From Lysobacter niastensis (lineage in GTDB: Bacteria > Pseudomonadota > Gammaproteobacteria > Xanthomonadales > Xanthomonadaceae): a stretch of 64,000 nt of DNA. Of this stretch, positions 52,189-64,000 are shown piece after piece. Under the pieces are notes generated by a model that saw only the letters and a list, made by a program, of their open reading frames with translations, had not been told where the DNA came from and did not search any database. Each line of letters opens with the position of its first letter. Within the stretch, counting starts at the first letter, position 1. The stretch is from the NCBI RefSeq assembly GCF_015453285.1, contig NZ_JADLZT010000005.1, positions 310,001 through 374,000 of the forward strand, written 5' to 3'. The position numbers were made by a program, and so were the translations under genes.

Positions 52189-53118
52189 TTAGGTGCCTGT
52201 CGAAGTAGTGCGCGCGCCGGCGCGATCTGCGTTTGCTTTCGGCTCTTTGTCGTTCACGAGGAAAACCCTGCCTTTCTCTACGCGCCAGAGCATTCCGTTC
52301 TGCGTGGTGGTGACGTACAAGGGTTTGCGGTACTGCAGGCTCATGAAGACGTGGAACATCGTCGGCGCCTTGGAAGTGAGGTGCGTGACGGCGAGCGCGG
52401 CGGTTTCCCTGGATTGGCTTCCACGTCCTAGCGGGCAGGCCCGGGTCTGCGAGAAGTGGCTGATGACCGTGTTGCCGTCCTCGCTGACGCGGAACATGTG
52501 ATAGCCGCCCAGTGGGGTTTCCGCGTCGGACACCCATGCCGACATCACGAACACCTGGATCTCCTTGCGGCCGTCCTCGTCGGCTTCGATCACCACCGTG
52601 TTGGGTGGGTGGTTAGTGCAGACCATCAGGCCGTCGGTGGCCAAGGCGAGCATTCTTGCGCGCATCAGCCGCTGCTCCCGCTCGCTCATCGGCTCGGCGG
52701 GCGACAGCTTGCGGGCGTCGCGGGCCTTGAACGCCCGGGTATCGAGCGTCGCGCTCGCCACCGCCGCGGTACGGCCATCGTGTTCGAAGAAATAGCGGAC
52801 TTCGATGTCCTCGCCATTGCCGAGCGTCAGCCATCCGCGTCCCTTTCCTTGCTGGCCATCGAATGCCTTGATTTCCTGCAGTGCGTCCGTTGTCAGCCAG
52901 GCGGCGCTGTCGTGCAGGCGGATCATCTGCCCGACGAACTCAGCGAGACCCACCTCATAGCGGTAAGCCTCCGGGATCTCGCAGACAATGCGCCGCGACT
53001 CTTCGTCGGCGTCGGCCGGGAGACGGCGGGCTTCCTCACAGTCGGAGCGGGCGTCGGCGCCGAAGGACAGTAGCGCCAGCGCCAGGGCGATCAAACAAGC
53101 AGCATTCGCTTTCGACAT
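52189..53118 (-). CDS. Secreted protein of unknown function
   Basis: This 309-residue protein has a signal peptide (MSKANAACLIALALALLSFG, cleaved near ADA) and several cysteines (SDCEEARR, RIVCEIPEAY, MVCTNHPP, TRACPLGRG). No known family was recognised. The start at 53118 has GGAGGG at the right distance; the same frame remains open further upstream but overlaps the LOG gene. It sits between the LOG protein gene and the quinone oxidoreductase on the same strand, probably in one transcript. Role unknown. Confidence 0.72.
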   Translation of the reverse strand: MSKANAACLIALALALLSFGADARSDCEEARRLPADADEESRRIVCEIPEAYRYEVGLAEFVGQMIRLHDSAAWLTTDALQEIKAFDGQQGKGRGWLTLGNGEDIEVRYFFEHDGRTAAVASATLDTRAFKARDARKLSPAEPMSEREQRLMRARMLALATDGLMVCTNHPPNTVVIEADEDGRKEIQVFVMSAWVSDAETPLGGYHMFRVSEDGNTVISHFSQTRACPLGRGSQSRETAALAVTHLTSKAPTMFHVFMSLQYRKPLYVTTTQNGMLWRVEKGRVFLVNDKEPKANADRAGARTTSTGT

Positions 53119-53144
53119 GGTTCCCTCCGTGCATTGGACGGAGG

Positions 53145-53738
53145 TTACCGCAATGCGCCGCGCCGCTTCTCGTCCATCCACTTGTCGGCCTGCGCGGGCT
53201 CGTAGCGTTTCATCCATTCGAGCATCGCGTGCAGGTCGTCGCCGTGCCACAGGTCGCGGCGTTGGTCCGGGTGCAGGAAGCGCTCCTCGACCATCCTGTC
53301 GAGCATCGCGATCAGCGGCGAGTAGAAGCCGTCGACGTCGAGGAACGCGCAGGGCTTGTCGCCGATGCCGAGCTGACGCCAGGTCAGCATCTCGAACATC
53401 TCGTCCAGCGTGCCGAAGCCACCGGGCAGGGCGATGAAGCCGTCGGAGAGGTCGAACATGCGTGCCTTGCGCTCGTGCATCGAGCCCACCACTTCCAGGC
53501 GCGTCAGCCCTTTGTGCGCGACTTCCCAGTTGACGAGCTGCTCCGGGATCACGCCGACCACGTCGCCACCGGCTTCCAGCACGGCATCGGCCACGATGCC
53601 CATCAAGCCGACGTTGCCGCCGCCATACACGAGGGCGACGCCGTCCTTTGCCAGTTGCGTACCCAGCGCGATCGCGCGCTCGGTGTAGATCGGCTTGGCG
53701 CCGGCGTTGGAACCGCAGTAGACACATACAGAGCGCAT
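53145..53738 (-). CDS. LOG-family phosphoribohydrolase
   Basis: This 197-residue LOG (lysine-decarboxylase-like) protein has the diagnostic motif PGGFGTLDEMFE and the upstream GSMHERKARM. It begins MRSVCVYCGSNAG, typical of the group. LOG enzymes release adenine- or cytokinin-type bases from nucleoside 5'-monophosphates; in bacteria AMP/GMP nucleosidase-like and cytokinin-activating roles are both known. The exact substrate is not determined. It is not a lysine decarboxylase despite frequent mislabelling. Confidence 0.93.
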   Translation of the reverse strand: MRSVCVYCGSNAGAKPIYTERAIALGTQLAKDGVALVYGGGNVGLMGIVADAVLEAGGDVVGVIPEQLVNWEVAHKGLTRLEVVGSMHERKARMFDLSDGFIALPGGFGTLDEMFEMLTWRQLGIGDKPCAFLDVDGFYSPLIAMLDRMVEERFLHPDQRRDLWHGDDLHAMLEWMKRYEPAQADKWMDEKRRGALR

Positions 53739-53765
53739 GGCGTGTTCTCGTTCAGTTCTTTAAGG

Positions 53766-54623
53766 TCAGTTCGATTGCAGCAGCACGATGCCCGACATGC
53801 GGCGGCCTTCTTCCTGTCGTTGCCTGGACTGGAATCGCGACAACAGGTTCCACAACCACGCCATCGGCATCGTGCGATTCAGGCGAAGGGATTCGTCCCA
53901 GGTCGAGCGGAACTCCGCTTCATGCCAGCCCATCGGCAGGAAGAACGCGGTGCCTTCGGCCGGGCCGAAGCGGAACGGTGCGTTGGCCTCGCGCAGCTTG
54001 GGCGACCAGCGGCGTTCCAGCAGCTTGAGGAGCATCGGCGAAGCGAGGTCGGTCAGCCACCATGTTGCGTGGGCGAAGTCGCGCAGGTCACGTGCGAGGT
54101 CGGCGACCTGGTCGGCTTCCAGGTAGATCAGCAAGCCCTCGGTGATCGCAAGCACGGGGCCACGTTCGGCCGCCTTGGCGAAGACCTCGCGACGCGCCGA
54201 AGCTTCGCGCAGGTCGGCCGCGACGAACTCGAGCTGGCAGTGCGGTGTTTCGCCGGCCATGTTGTCGCGGAAGTGGTCGACCATGTCCGGCAGGTCGACG
54301 TGCAGCCAGCGCAATGTAGGCGGCAGCGCCAGGCGGTAGGGGCGTGCATCGAGGCCGGCGGCCAGATTGAGCACGGTGGCCGCACCTTCGTGCACACAAC
54401 GCAGCACGATCTCGTCCATGACCGCGGTACGCACCACCATCGGCCAGCTCATCGATGCGCCGCGAGGCAGCGCCTTGACGATGGCCTCGCCCCGTTCGCC
54501 GCCGAGACGCCGTGCGTAAGGGTCGTGGAACAGGGCATCTGGCCGCTCGCTCTCCATGGCGCGATAGATCGCGACCCAGGACGCGGTATCGGATACGTTG
54601 CGGATGGGGTTGCTTTCAGTCAT
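53766..54623 (-). CDS. Class I SAM-dependent methyltransferase (leucine carboxyl methyltransferase-like)
   Basis: This 285-residue methyltransferase is of the PPM1/leucine-carboxyl-methyltransferase-like group. The SAM-binding region contains VLNLAAGLDARPYRL and the acidic segment LRWLHVDLPDMVDHF. A second typical segment is LAITEGLLIYLEADQV. Substrates of most bacterial members are unknown. It lies between the LOG gene and lpdA on the same strand, with the lpdA terminator upstream of its start. Confidence 0.85.
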   Translation of the reverse strand: MTESNPIRNVSDTASWVAIYRAMESERPDALFHDPYARRLGGERGEAIVKALPRGASMSWPMVVRTAVMDEIVLRCVHEGAATVLNLAAGLDARPYRLALPPTLRWLHVDLPDMVDHFRDNMAGETPHCQLEFVAADLREASARREVFAKAAERGPVLAITEGLLIYLEADQVADLARDLRDFAHATWWLTDLASPMLLKLLERRWSPKLREANAPFRFGPAEGTAFFLPMGWHEAEFRSTWDESLRLNRTMPMAWLWNLLSRFQSRQRQEEGRRMSGIVLLQSN

Positions 54624-54646
54624 GGCGATGCCTCACTGAAAAACAA

Positions 54647-54679
54647 AAGCCGCCAGCACCGGGTCGGTGATGGCGGCTT
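54647..54679 (-). terminator. Rho-independent terminator of lpdA
   Basis: A 9-base-pair stem AAGCCGCCA / TGGCGGCTT encloses a loop with an inner CACC/GGTG pairing. Read on the minus strand it is followed by CTTTTGTTTTTC, a T-rich tract, just after the lpdA stop. Confidence 0.85.
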
Positions 54680-54702
54680 CATGCGGCTCACGCTGCGATG
54701 GA

Positions 54703-56145
54703 TCAGTTCGCCTTGTGGATCGAACGCTTGGCGACGGCCATCGCCGCGTCGTGGACCGCTTCGGACAGCGTCGGATGAGCGTGGCAGATGCGGGCGAGGT
54801 CGTCGGCCGAACCGCTGAACTCCATCGTCAGGACGCCTTCGTGCACCAGTTCGGACACGCCGACACCGACGAGGTGCATGCCCAGCACGCGATCGGTTTC
54901 CTCGTGCGCGATGACCTTGACGAAGCCAGCCGGCTCGCCCATCGCCACCGCACGGCCGATCGCCGCGAACGGGAAGCTGCCGGTCTTGTACGGCACGCCC
55001 TCGGCCTTGAGCTGCGCTTCGGTCCTGCCGACCCACGCGATCTCCGGCTCGGTGTAGATGACCCACGGAATGGTCTCGAGGTTGACGTGGCCCGGCAGGC
55101 CGGCGATCAGCTCGGCTACGGCGATGCCTTCCTCGAAGCCCTTGTGCGCCAGCATCGGGCCGCGCACGCAGTCGCCCACGGCCCAGACGCCGTCGACGCC
55201 GGTGTGGCAGTGCTCGTCGACCTCGATCATGCCGCGCGCATCCAGCTTCACGCCGGTGCCATCGGCCAGCAGGCCCTTGCTCGCTGCGCGACGGCCGACC
55301 GAGACCAGCAGCTTGTCGACGACGATGGTCTTCTCGCCTTCGGCGTCGGAGTAGGTGACCTCGACTTCCTTGGTCTTGCCCTTGCCCTTGATCTCGGCCT
55401 TGCTGACCTTCGCGCCAAGCTTGATGTCCAGGCCCTGCTTCTTGAATTCCTTGGCCGCGGTCTTGGCGACCTCGGCGTCGGCGGCTGCGAGGAAGTCGGG
55501 CAGGGCCTCGAGGATGGTGACCTCGGCGCCCAGGCGCTTCCAGACGCTGCCCAGCTCTAGGCCGATCACGCCAGCGCCGATCACGCCCAGGCGCTTCGGT
55601 ACGGCGGTGAAGTCCAGCGCGCCGACGTTGTCGACGATGGTGTCGTTGTCGAACTTGGCGAACGGCAGTTCGATCGAATCCGAACCTGCGGCAAGGATGA
55701 CGTTGGTGCCCTTGAGCTCGACGACGCTGCCGTCGTGCTGCGTGACCTTGACGACGTTGCCCGGCTGCAACTGGCCGAAGCCGTAGAACGGCGTGACCTT
55801 GTTCGCCTTGAACAGCATCGCGATGCCGCCGGTGAACTGCTTCACGATCTTGTCTTTGCGGCCAATCATCGTGGCGATGTCGATCTTGGCATCCTTGGTG
55901 GTGATGCCGTGTTCGCCGAACAGGTGGTTGAGGTTGTAGAACTGGCGCGAGCTGTCGAGCAGCGCCTTGGACGGAATGCAGCCCACGCGCAGGCAGGTGC
56001 CGCCGAGGGCCGGCTTGCCGTCCTTGCCGAGAGCGGCGTCGATGCATGCCGTCTTCAGTCCGAGCTGGGCTGCGCGGATGGCGGCGTGGTAGCCGGCCGG
56101 GCCGGCGCCGATGACGACGACGTCGAAGTTCTGCTGTTCGCTCAT
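54703..56145 (-). CDS. lpdA: Dihydrolipoyl dehydrogenase (E3)
   Basis: This 480-residue FAD enzyme reoxidises dihydrolipoyl groups for the 2-oxoglutarate (and possibly pyruvate) dehydrogenase complex. The dinucleotide motif [14 protein letters not shown] begins at residue 9, the redox-active disulfide is Cys51/Cys56 ([13 protein letters not shown]), and the second Rossmann motif is [20 protein letters not shown]. The active-site base His lies in [11 protein letters not shown] near the end. The start at 56145 is preferred over 56178. It is downstream of sucA-sucB with a repeat-bearing gap of 192 bases. Confidence 0.96.
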   Translation of the reverse strand: MSEQQNFDVVVIGAGPAGYHAAIRAAQLGLKTACIDAALGKDGKPALGGTCLRVGCIPSKALLDSSRQFYNLNHLFGEHGITTKDAKIDIATMIGRKDKIVKQFTGGIAMLFKANKVTPFYGFGQLQPGNVVKVTQHDGSVVELKGTNVILAAGSDSIELPFAKFDNDTIVDNVGALDFTAVPKRLGVIGAGVIGLELGSVWKRLGAEVTILEALPDFLAAADAEVAKTAAKEFKKQGLDIKLGAKVSKAEIKGKGKTKEVEVTYSDAEGEKTIVVDKLLVSVGRRAASKGLLADGTGVKLDARGMIEVDEHCHTGVDGVWAVGDCVRGPMLAHKGFEEGIAVAELIAGLPGHVNLETIPWVIYTEPEIAWVGRTEAQLKAEGVPYKTGSFPFAAIGRAVAMGEPAGFVKVIAHEETDRVLGMHLVGVGVSELVHEGVLTMEFSGSADDLARICHAHPTLSEAVHDAAMAVAKRSIHKAN

Positions 56146-56159
56146 TGATCTAGATCCTT

Positions 56160-56335
56160 TGCCTTTATCCCTTCTCACTTTTGGAGAAGGTGGCGCGAAG
56201 CGCCGGATGAGGGTTCGGCGGAGTGGGCGGTTGCAGGTCGTGACGCTTGTGCCGAACTCCGTCGCGGGATTCAGGCCGCGCGACTTCGGCGGCCCTCACC
56301 CAACCCTCTCCCGCGGGCGGGAGAGGGGTTCGAGC
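56160..56335. repeat. Composite palindromic repeat between sucB and lpdA
   Basis: The gap holds several perfect hairpins. CCTTCTC-ACTTTTG-GAGAAGG (56170-56190) is followed by GGCGC-GAA-GCGCC (56192-56204). CCCTCTCCCG-CGGG-CGGGAGAGGG (56304-56327) lies at the other end. GATGAGGG and CCCTCACC face each other as outer arms. The two ends look like halves of a known type of interspersed palindromic repeat in Xanthomonadaceae. It may protect or end part of the sucAB message. Confidence 0.7.
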
Positions 56336-56337
56336 GA

Positions 56338-57555
56338 TCACATGCCCAGCAGCATGCGGTGCGGGTTCTCGAGCTGGTTCTTGATGTCGACCAGGAACAG
56401 CACCGCTTCCTTGCCGTCGATGATGCGGTGGTCGTAGGACAGCGCGATGTACATCATCGGCGCGATCACGACCTGGCCGTTCTCGGCGATCGGACGCTCC
56501 TTGATGGCGTGCATGCCGAGGATCGCCGACTGCGGCGGATTGACGATCGGCGTCGACATCAGCGAACCGAAGGTACCGCCATTGGTGATCGTGAAGGTAC
56601 CGCCCTGGAGGTCTTCCAGCGCCAGCTTGCCGTCGCGCGCCTTCTTGGCGTAGTCGGCGATGCCCTTCTCGACGTCGGCGAAGCCCATGCGCTCGACATT
56701 GCGCAGCACCGGCGTCACCAGACCCTTGTCGGTCGACACGGCGATCGAGATGTCGGCGTAGCCGTGGTAGATGACGTCGTTGCCGTCGACCGAGGCGTTG
56801 ATCACCGGGTACTTCTGCAGCGCGTTGGCGGCGGCCTTGGCGAAGAAGCTCATGAAGCCCAGCTTGATGCCGTTGGCCTTCTCGAACTGCTCGCCCAGCT
56901 CCTTGCGCATCGCCATGACCTTGCCGAGGTTGACCTCGTTGAACGAGGTCAGCATCGCGATCGAGTTCTTCGACTGCATCAGGCGCTCGGCGATGCGGGC
57001 GCGCATGCGGGTCATCGGCACGCGCTCTTCCGGACGCGCGCCACCGGCGACGCCGGAGGTCTTGCCGCTGGCGTAGTTGACCAGGTCTTCCTTGGTGACC
57101 ATGCCGCGGCGGCCGGTGCCTTCGACCTGGGACGGGTCGATACCCTGCGTGACGGCGGTGAAGCGTGCGCCCGGCGGGAGTTCGGCGGCGGCAGGAGCGG
57201 CGGCAGCCTTCGGGGCTTCGGCCTTCGGCTGCACCGGCTGGGCGACGTCCTTGGCGGCGGCGTCATTCTTGGCGTCGAGAGTCGCCTTCGATTCCGGAGC
57301 CGGAGCGGCCGCGGCGGCGCCGGCCTCGACGATCGCGATCAGCTGCTGGCTGGTCACGGTCGCGCCTTCGGCGAACTTGATTTCCTTGATCACGCCGTCG
57401 ACCGGCGAGGGCACTTCGAGCACGACCTTGTCGGTCTCGAGGTCGACGATGTTCTCGTCGCGCTTGACGGCGTCGCCGACCTTCTTGTGCCAGGTGGCGA
57501 TGGTTGCGTCGGAGACGGACTCGGGCAGGACAGGAACTTTGATCTCGGTGCTCAT
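56338..57555 (-). CDS. sucB: 2-oxoglutarate dehydrogenase E2, dihydrolipoyl succinyltransferase
   Basis: This 405-residue E2 has one lipoyl domain with lipoyl-lysine Lys43 ([14 protein letters not shown]), an Ala/Pro-rich linker, the peripheral subunit-binding domain (about residues 145-180) and the acyltransferase core. The active-site motif SYDHRIIDG is near the C terminus. It transfers succinyl groups to CoA in the citric-acid cycle. It lies between sucA and lpdA on the same strand, the usual order. Confidence 0.96.
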   Translation of the reverse strand: MSTEIKVPVLPESVSDATIATWHKKVGDAVKRDENIVDLETDKVVLEVPSPVDGVIKEIKFAEGATVTSQQLIAIVEAGAAAAAPAPESKATLDAKNDAAAKDVAQPVQPKAEAPKAAAAPAAAELPPGARFTAVTQGIDPSQVEGTGRRGMVTKEDLVNYASGKTSGVAGGARPEERVPMTRMRARIAERLMQSKNSIAMLTSFNEVNLGKVMAMRKELGEQFEKANGIKLGFMSFFAKAAANALQKYPVINASVDGNDVIYHGYADISIAVSTDKGLVTPVLRNVERMGFADVEKGIADYAKKARDGKLALEDLQGGTFTITNGGTFGSLMSTPIVNPPQSAILGMHAIKERPIAENGQVVIAPMMYIALSYDHRIIDGKEAVLFLVDIKNQLENPHRMLLGM

Positions 57556-57613
57556 GGTGCGGGCATCCTGGATTGCGTAATGAATGGGTGGCGCAAGCGG
57601 GTGGGGGCTGCGG

Positions 57614-60445
<2,832 letters not shown>

Positions 60446-60540
60446 GATTGCGTCGGGAAACTCGATGGGAGAGGGCGGAAAGGGGCTTCGAGACACCGGC
60501 GCCGATGCGCCGATGGCTATTCAGGCACTTAAGACTCGGA

Positions 60541-60546
60541 ATTATA
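60541..60546 (-). promoter_or_regulatory. -10 box of sucA
   Basis: TATAAT on the minus strand is an exact -10 match, 96 bases before the sucA start in a GC-rich gap. The -35 is not clear. Confidence 0.5.
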
Positions 60547-60664
60547 GCGGGACGATGTGAGTCAGCGGCTAACACTTATGTCGAAAGACCCACGCGGGCC
60601 AATCCACGGACTCAGGTTTGGGCCCCGACGGGGCCGCTTCAAGGCACAGGCGCACGCCGCCGGC

Positions 60665-61582
60665 TCAAATCCCCAGCGCGCGGTACTCCGAGCACGGACG
60701 GGCGCGCTCCCAGACCGGATCGAATATGGCGTGCAACTGACGCGCCCGGGCCGGGTCGTCCATGCGGCATTCGCCCTCGAAGCGATGCCCCAGGGCACGG
60801 AAGTACCAGCCTCCGCGGTCGTTGACGGCATAGGCGGAGGGGTAGTCACGGTCGACCGGCTCCTCGATCGCACGGAAGGCGAACGCGGTGGTCAGGCGCT
60901 GACCGAGTCCCAGCAGCGGCGCCAGCGCACGCTGTGGCGTGGCCGGGTCCTGCAGCAGCACCCGGACCTCGCCGCCGCCGGTGGCGAAGCGGCGCAGGGC
61001 GGAAACCGCGTCGGACTGGTCGAGCAGGCCCGGGTCCAGTTCGCGGCTGTAGATCAGCAGTTGCCGCCGGGCGCCGGCGATGACTCCCTGCAGCGCGGCT
61101 TGGGCGGCCTCGCGTCCCTCGACCGGTGTCGCGGCATCGAGCCGGCGCCGCATCGACTGGTGGTCGATGCCGGCTTCCGAAAAACGCGGGCCGTACGGAA
61201 TGAAGCCATGGCGCGAGTAGAACGCGAGCGCCGACACCTGCGCGTGCAGGCTGACCTCGTGCCAGCCGAGCCGGCAGGCCTCCTCGACCAGCGCCTGCAA
61301 CATCGCCTCGCCGACGCCGCGGCTGCGCCACTGGGCCAGCACGGCCATGCGGCCGATGCGGTGGTCCGGCGTCAACCGGCCGGCGCCGATGGGGCGCCCT
61401 TCGGCGTCGCGGGCGAGCACATGACGGCAGAGCGGATCCAGCGCGTCGCGTTCGATGTCGGCCGGCACGCCCTGTTCGACGATGAAGACCTGTTCGCGAA
61501 CCGCGTGCAGGCCGGCGCGCGCGGCTTCGAAGTCGACGATGTCGACGGCGAACGATGCTACCTGGGCCACGGCATCGGGCAT
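60665..61582 (-). CDS. GNAT acetyltransferase fused to a phospholipase-D-like C-terminal domain
   Basis: This 305-residue protein has an N-terminal GNAT acetyltransferase domain (residues 1-150) with the acetyl-CoA-binding segment AVLAQWRSRGVGEAMLQALV. A second domain (about 155-300) starts near ARRQLLIYSRELDPGLLDQ and has the texture of a phospholipase-D-like or DUF7931 domain, without visible HxK pairs. Substrate unknown. It starts one base after the upstream ribosomal oxygenase gene ends. Confidence 0.85.
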   Translation of the reverse strand: MPDAVAQVASFAVDIVDFEAARAGLHAVREQVFIVEQGVPADIERDALDPLCRHVLARDAEGRPIGAGRLTPDHRIGRMAVLAQWRSRGVGEAMLQALVEEACRLGWHEVSLHAQVSALAFYSRHGFIPYGPRFSEAGIDHQSMRRRLDAATPVEGREAAQAALQGVIAGARRQLLIYSRELDPGLLDQSDAVSALRRFATGGGEVRVLLQDPATPQRALAPLLGLGQRLTTAFAFRAIEEPVDRDYPSAYAVNDRGGWYFRALGHRFEGECRMDDPARARQLHAIFDPVWERARPCSEYRALGI

Positions 61583-61583
61583 G

Positions 61584-62861
61584 TCATTCCCCTTGTTCGT
61601 CGTCCGCTTGGTCCAATGCGAGGTGGTAGTGGCCGGCCTGCACCAGTGCGTAGACACGGTCGCGGCCCGCTTCCGACAGGGCGGCATAGAGCGGCCCGTC
61701 GATCGTGCCGGAACCGGCGATACGGCGCGCGTCGTCGGCCGGCAACTCATGCTCCTGGCCGCTGACGTACAGCCTTGCCGGTTCGCCGGCGTGGTGCGCA
61801 CGGCGCCAGGCCATGCGCGACCACGGATGGCGTTGCAACCAGGCGCCCTGCTGCAGGTCCCATTCGATCTCGATGCGCGAACGCGGCTCGCTGCCGGGAT
61901 GCACTTCGCCGGCAGCGCGATACACCGTGATGAATCGGCCGAACCAGTCGCCGAGGCGGTCCGGATCGTTCATGCGCAGCAGGTTCAGCGCCTCGACGGC
62001 GCGATTCATCGCGGCCACGTCGATCTCATGGCTGTCCGACGCCGGCACCAGGTCGGGATCGCGGTAGCGCAGCGCCTCATCGGCATCGGCGGCCAGCGTG
62101 TCGACGAAATCACCGAGCAGTTCCGCGGCCGAGGGCGCGCGCATGCCCACCGAGAAGGTCAGGCACGCGTCCTCGGCGACGCCGTGGTGCGGCACGCCCG
62201 GCGGCAGGTAGAGCATGTCGCCGGGGCCGAGTACCCAGTCGTGGGTGGGCGTGAACTCTCGCAGCAGCTTGAGTTCGACGTCGTTGCGGAACTCCAGCGA
62301 AGGGGCGGGGCCGGCATCGATCTGCCAGCGGCGATGCCCCTGCGCCTGCAGCAGGAACACGTCGTACTGGTCGACGTGCGCGCCGACCGAACCGCCCGGC
62401 GCCGCGAACGAGATCATGATGTCGTCGATGCGCCAGCGCGGCAGGAACTCGAACGCCTGCAGCAGTGCGCCGACATCGGCATCCCACTTGTCCACGTCCT
62501 GCACCAGCAGCGTCCAGTCCTGGTGCGGCATGCCCGGGAACTCGTCCTCTTCGAACGGTCCGTGGCGCAGCGTCCAGCGGTCGTTGGCGCGATCGTGCAT
62601 GACGATGCGGGAAAGCGCGGCTTCCTCGCAGGCCAGGCCGGCCAGGTCCTCGGGCTGGATCGGCGATTCGAAGCCGGGGAATGCGTTGCGGATCAGCAGA
62701 GGCTTCTTCTGCCAGTAGTCGCGCAGGAACTTCGCGGCCGGCATGCCCAGCGGGGGCAGTGCACTGGCATCGATCTCGATCGGCAAGGCTGCCGGCGCGC
62801 GCGACGGGTTCGAGGTCTTCTTCGTTGCGGCCTTCGTGGCCTTGCGTGGGGTGGGGCTCAT
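61584..62861 (-). CDS. roxA: Ribosomal oxygenase, YcfD/RoxA type (L16 arginine hydroxylase)
   Basis: This 425-residue cupin (JmjC-type) 2-oxoglutarate/iron dioxygenase matches YcfD, which hydroxylates an arginine of ribosomal protein L16. The iron site is formed by His and Asp in GAHVDQYDVFLLQ and the distal His in PPGVPHHGVAED. A C-terminal dimerisation/winged-helix part follows. The first 40 residues are a Lys/Thr/Pro/Ala-rich extension. ATG 62861 overlaps the stop of the VOC gene (ATGA). Confidence 0.9.
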   Translation of the reverse strand: MSPTPRKATKAATKKTSNPSRAPAALPIEIDASALPPLGMPAAKFLRDYWQKKPLLIRNAFPGFESPIQPEDLAGLACEEAALSRIVMHDRANDRWTLRHGPFEEDEFPGMPHQDWTLLVQDVDKWDADVGALLQAFEFLPRWRIDDIMISFAAPGGSVGAHVDQYDVFLLQAQGHRRWQIDAGPAPSLEFRNDVELKLLREFTPTHDWVLGPGDMLYLPPGVPHHGVAEDACLTFSVGMRAPSAAELLGDFVDTLAADADEALRYRDPDLVPASDSHEIDVAAMNRAVEALNLLRMNDPDRLGDWFGRFITVYRAAGEVHPGSEPRSRIEIEWDLQQGAWLQRHPWSRMAWRRAHHAGEPARLYVSGQEHELPADDARRIAGSGTIDGPLYAALSEAGRDRVYALVQAGHYHLALDQADDEQGE

Positions 62862-63256
62862 GTGGCGATCTCGTCGTAACCGCGGCCGCGGAACTGCAGC
62901 AGACACCAGCCATGGCCGAACGGATCGGCAACAGTGACTATCCGGCCCCAGTCGGCTTCGCGGATGGCGCCTTCCTGCGATGCGCCGGCAGAGAGCGCAC
63001 GCGAGAGGGCGGATTCCAGGTCAGTGACCACGACGTCGCAATGGACCGGAGTCCAGTGGCGTGCGTAGTCGCGGGTCATGGTGCCGGCGCCGATGGTGCC
63101 GGCATCCTTGCACAGCAGATAGATGGGCGTCTGCGCGCCCAGCAGTTCGACGGCCCCGTTGCCGAAGCGTCGCGCCGGCTGCAGCCCGAAAGCCTGCGTG
63201 TAGAAGGCCTCGGCCGGAGCGAGTTCCGCGACGTCGATGTTGACCAGCAGGTTCAT
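62858..63256 (-). CDS. VOC-family small protein
   Basis: This 132-residue glyoxalase/VOC-fold protein begins MNLLVNIDVAELAPAEAFYT and ends in VTADPFGHGWCLLQFRGRG-like segments (VADPFGHGWCLLQF). The GHGWCLLQ segment resembles the PhnB/DUF-type VOC subgroup. No substrate is evident. A GGAGGA ribosome site precedes the ATG. Its stop overlaps the start of roxA. Confidence 0.85.
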   Translation of the reverse strand: MNLLVNIDVAELAPAEAFYTQAFGLQPARRFGNGAVELLGAQTPIYLLCKDAGTIGAGTMTRDYARHWTPVHCDVVVTDLESALSRALSAGASQEGAIREADWGRIVTVADPFGHGWCLLQFRGRGYDEIAT

Positions 63257-63305
63257 CGTGTCCTCCCGTCCGGGCCGGGGAGGAGGGCTATGCCCCCGCT
63301 CCGTG

Positions 63306-63326
63306 GTGTACTCCCAAGGAGAACAC
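63306..63326. other. Hairpin between purB and the VOC gene
   Basis: GTGTACTCC-CAA-GGAGAACAC forms an 8 of 9 base-pair stem directly downstream of the purB stop on the minus strand. No T-run follows, so a classical terminator is doubtful. Confidence 0.4.
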
Positions 63327-63333
63327 GCGCAAC

Positions 63334-64000
<667 letters not shown>

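Noticed and set aside
63306-63326. Possible Rho-independent terminator of purB
   Set aside because: The stem is good but no T-run follows on either strand, so it is listed only as a hairpin.

Overview
The window is GC-rich, densely coded chromosomal DNA from a gammaproteobacterium of the Xanthomonadaceae, most like Lysobacter or a close relative. This rests on the smc-zipA-ligA block, a LigA of 822 residues instead of about 670, the mtnA-gyrA pair, scpA-scpB-rluB, sucA-sucB-lpdA, a sugar locus with its own TonB-dependent receptor, and REP-like intergenic repeats. No transposase, integrase, CRISPR array, tRNA or rRNA was seen. The taxonomic placement is inference from gene content.

Layout. 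1-6441 (+): the end of an AsmA-like envelope protein, an MscS channel, an NfeD protease with its slipin partner, and a VOC protein, closed by a two-way terminator. 6512-10147 (-): rluB, scpB, scpA. 10532-11136 (+): yciI and bolA. 11258-27927: a carbohydrate locus with a LacI regulator, TonB-dependent receptor, glycoamylase/GH144-type lipoprotein, ABC binding protein and two permeases, and a 1050-residue discoidin-domain protein with an apparent six-hairpin barrel (all +); then pgl, glk and a GH1 beta-glucosidase (-) and a divergent MalK-like ATPase (+). 28093-35985 (+): smc, zipA, ligA, epmA. 36092-37761 (+): two secreted DUF3011 paralogues. 37834-41780 (+): mtnA and gyrA with a strong terminator. 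41962-49256 (+): alpha-2-macroglobulin lipoprotein and PBP1C. 49260-54623: peroxiredoxin, CbpA-like co-chaperone (+), PilH-like response regulator, quinone oxidoreductase, an unknown secreted protein, LOG protein and methyltransferase. 54703-60445 (-): lpdA, sucB, sucA. 60665-64000 (-): GNAT fusion protein, ribosomal oxygenase, VOC protein and the C-terminal part of purB.

How the parts fit. The sugar locus reads as a complete route: outer-membrane uptake, cleavage by a periplasmic lipoprotein and a large secreted protein, ABC import, cleavage to glucose by GH1, phosphorylation by glucokinase, and feeding of the oxidative pathway through 6-phosphogluconolactonase. Three related operator-like sites (TGTAAACGTTTACA type) lie before lacI, before the receptor gene and between the beta-glucosidase and ATPase genes, suggesting one LacI-controlled regulon. 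A glycoamylase/GH144-type enzyme with a GH1 enzyme makes a beta-glucan, possibly beta-1,2-glucan, the best substrate guess. This locus is the most interesting part of the window; the remainder is mostly housekeeping and envelope maintenance.
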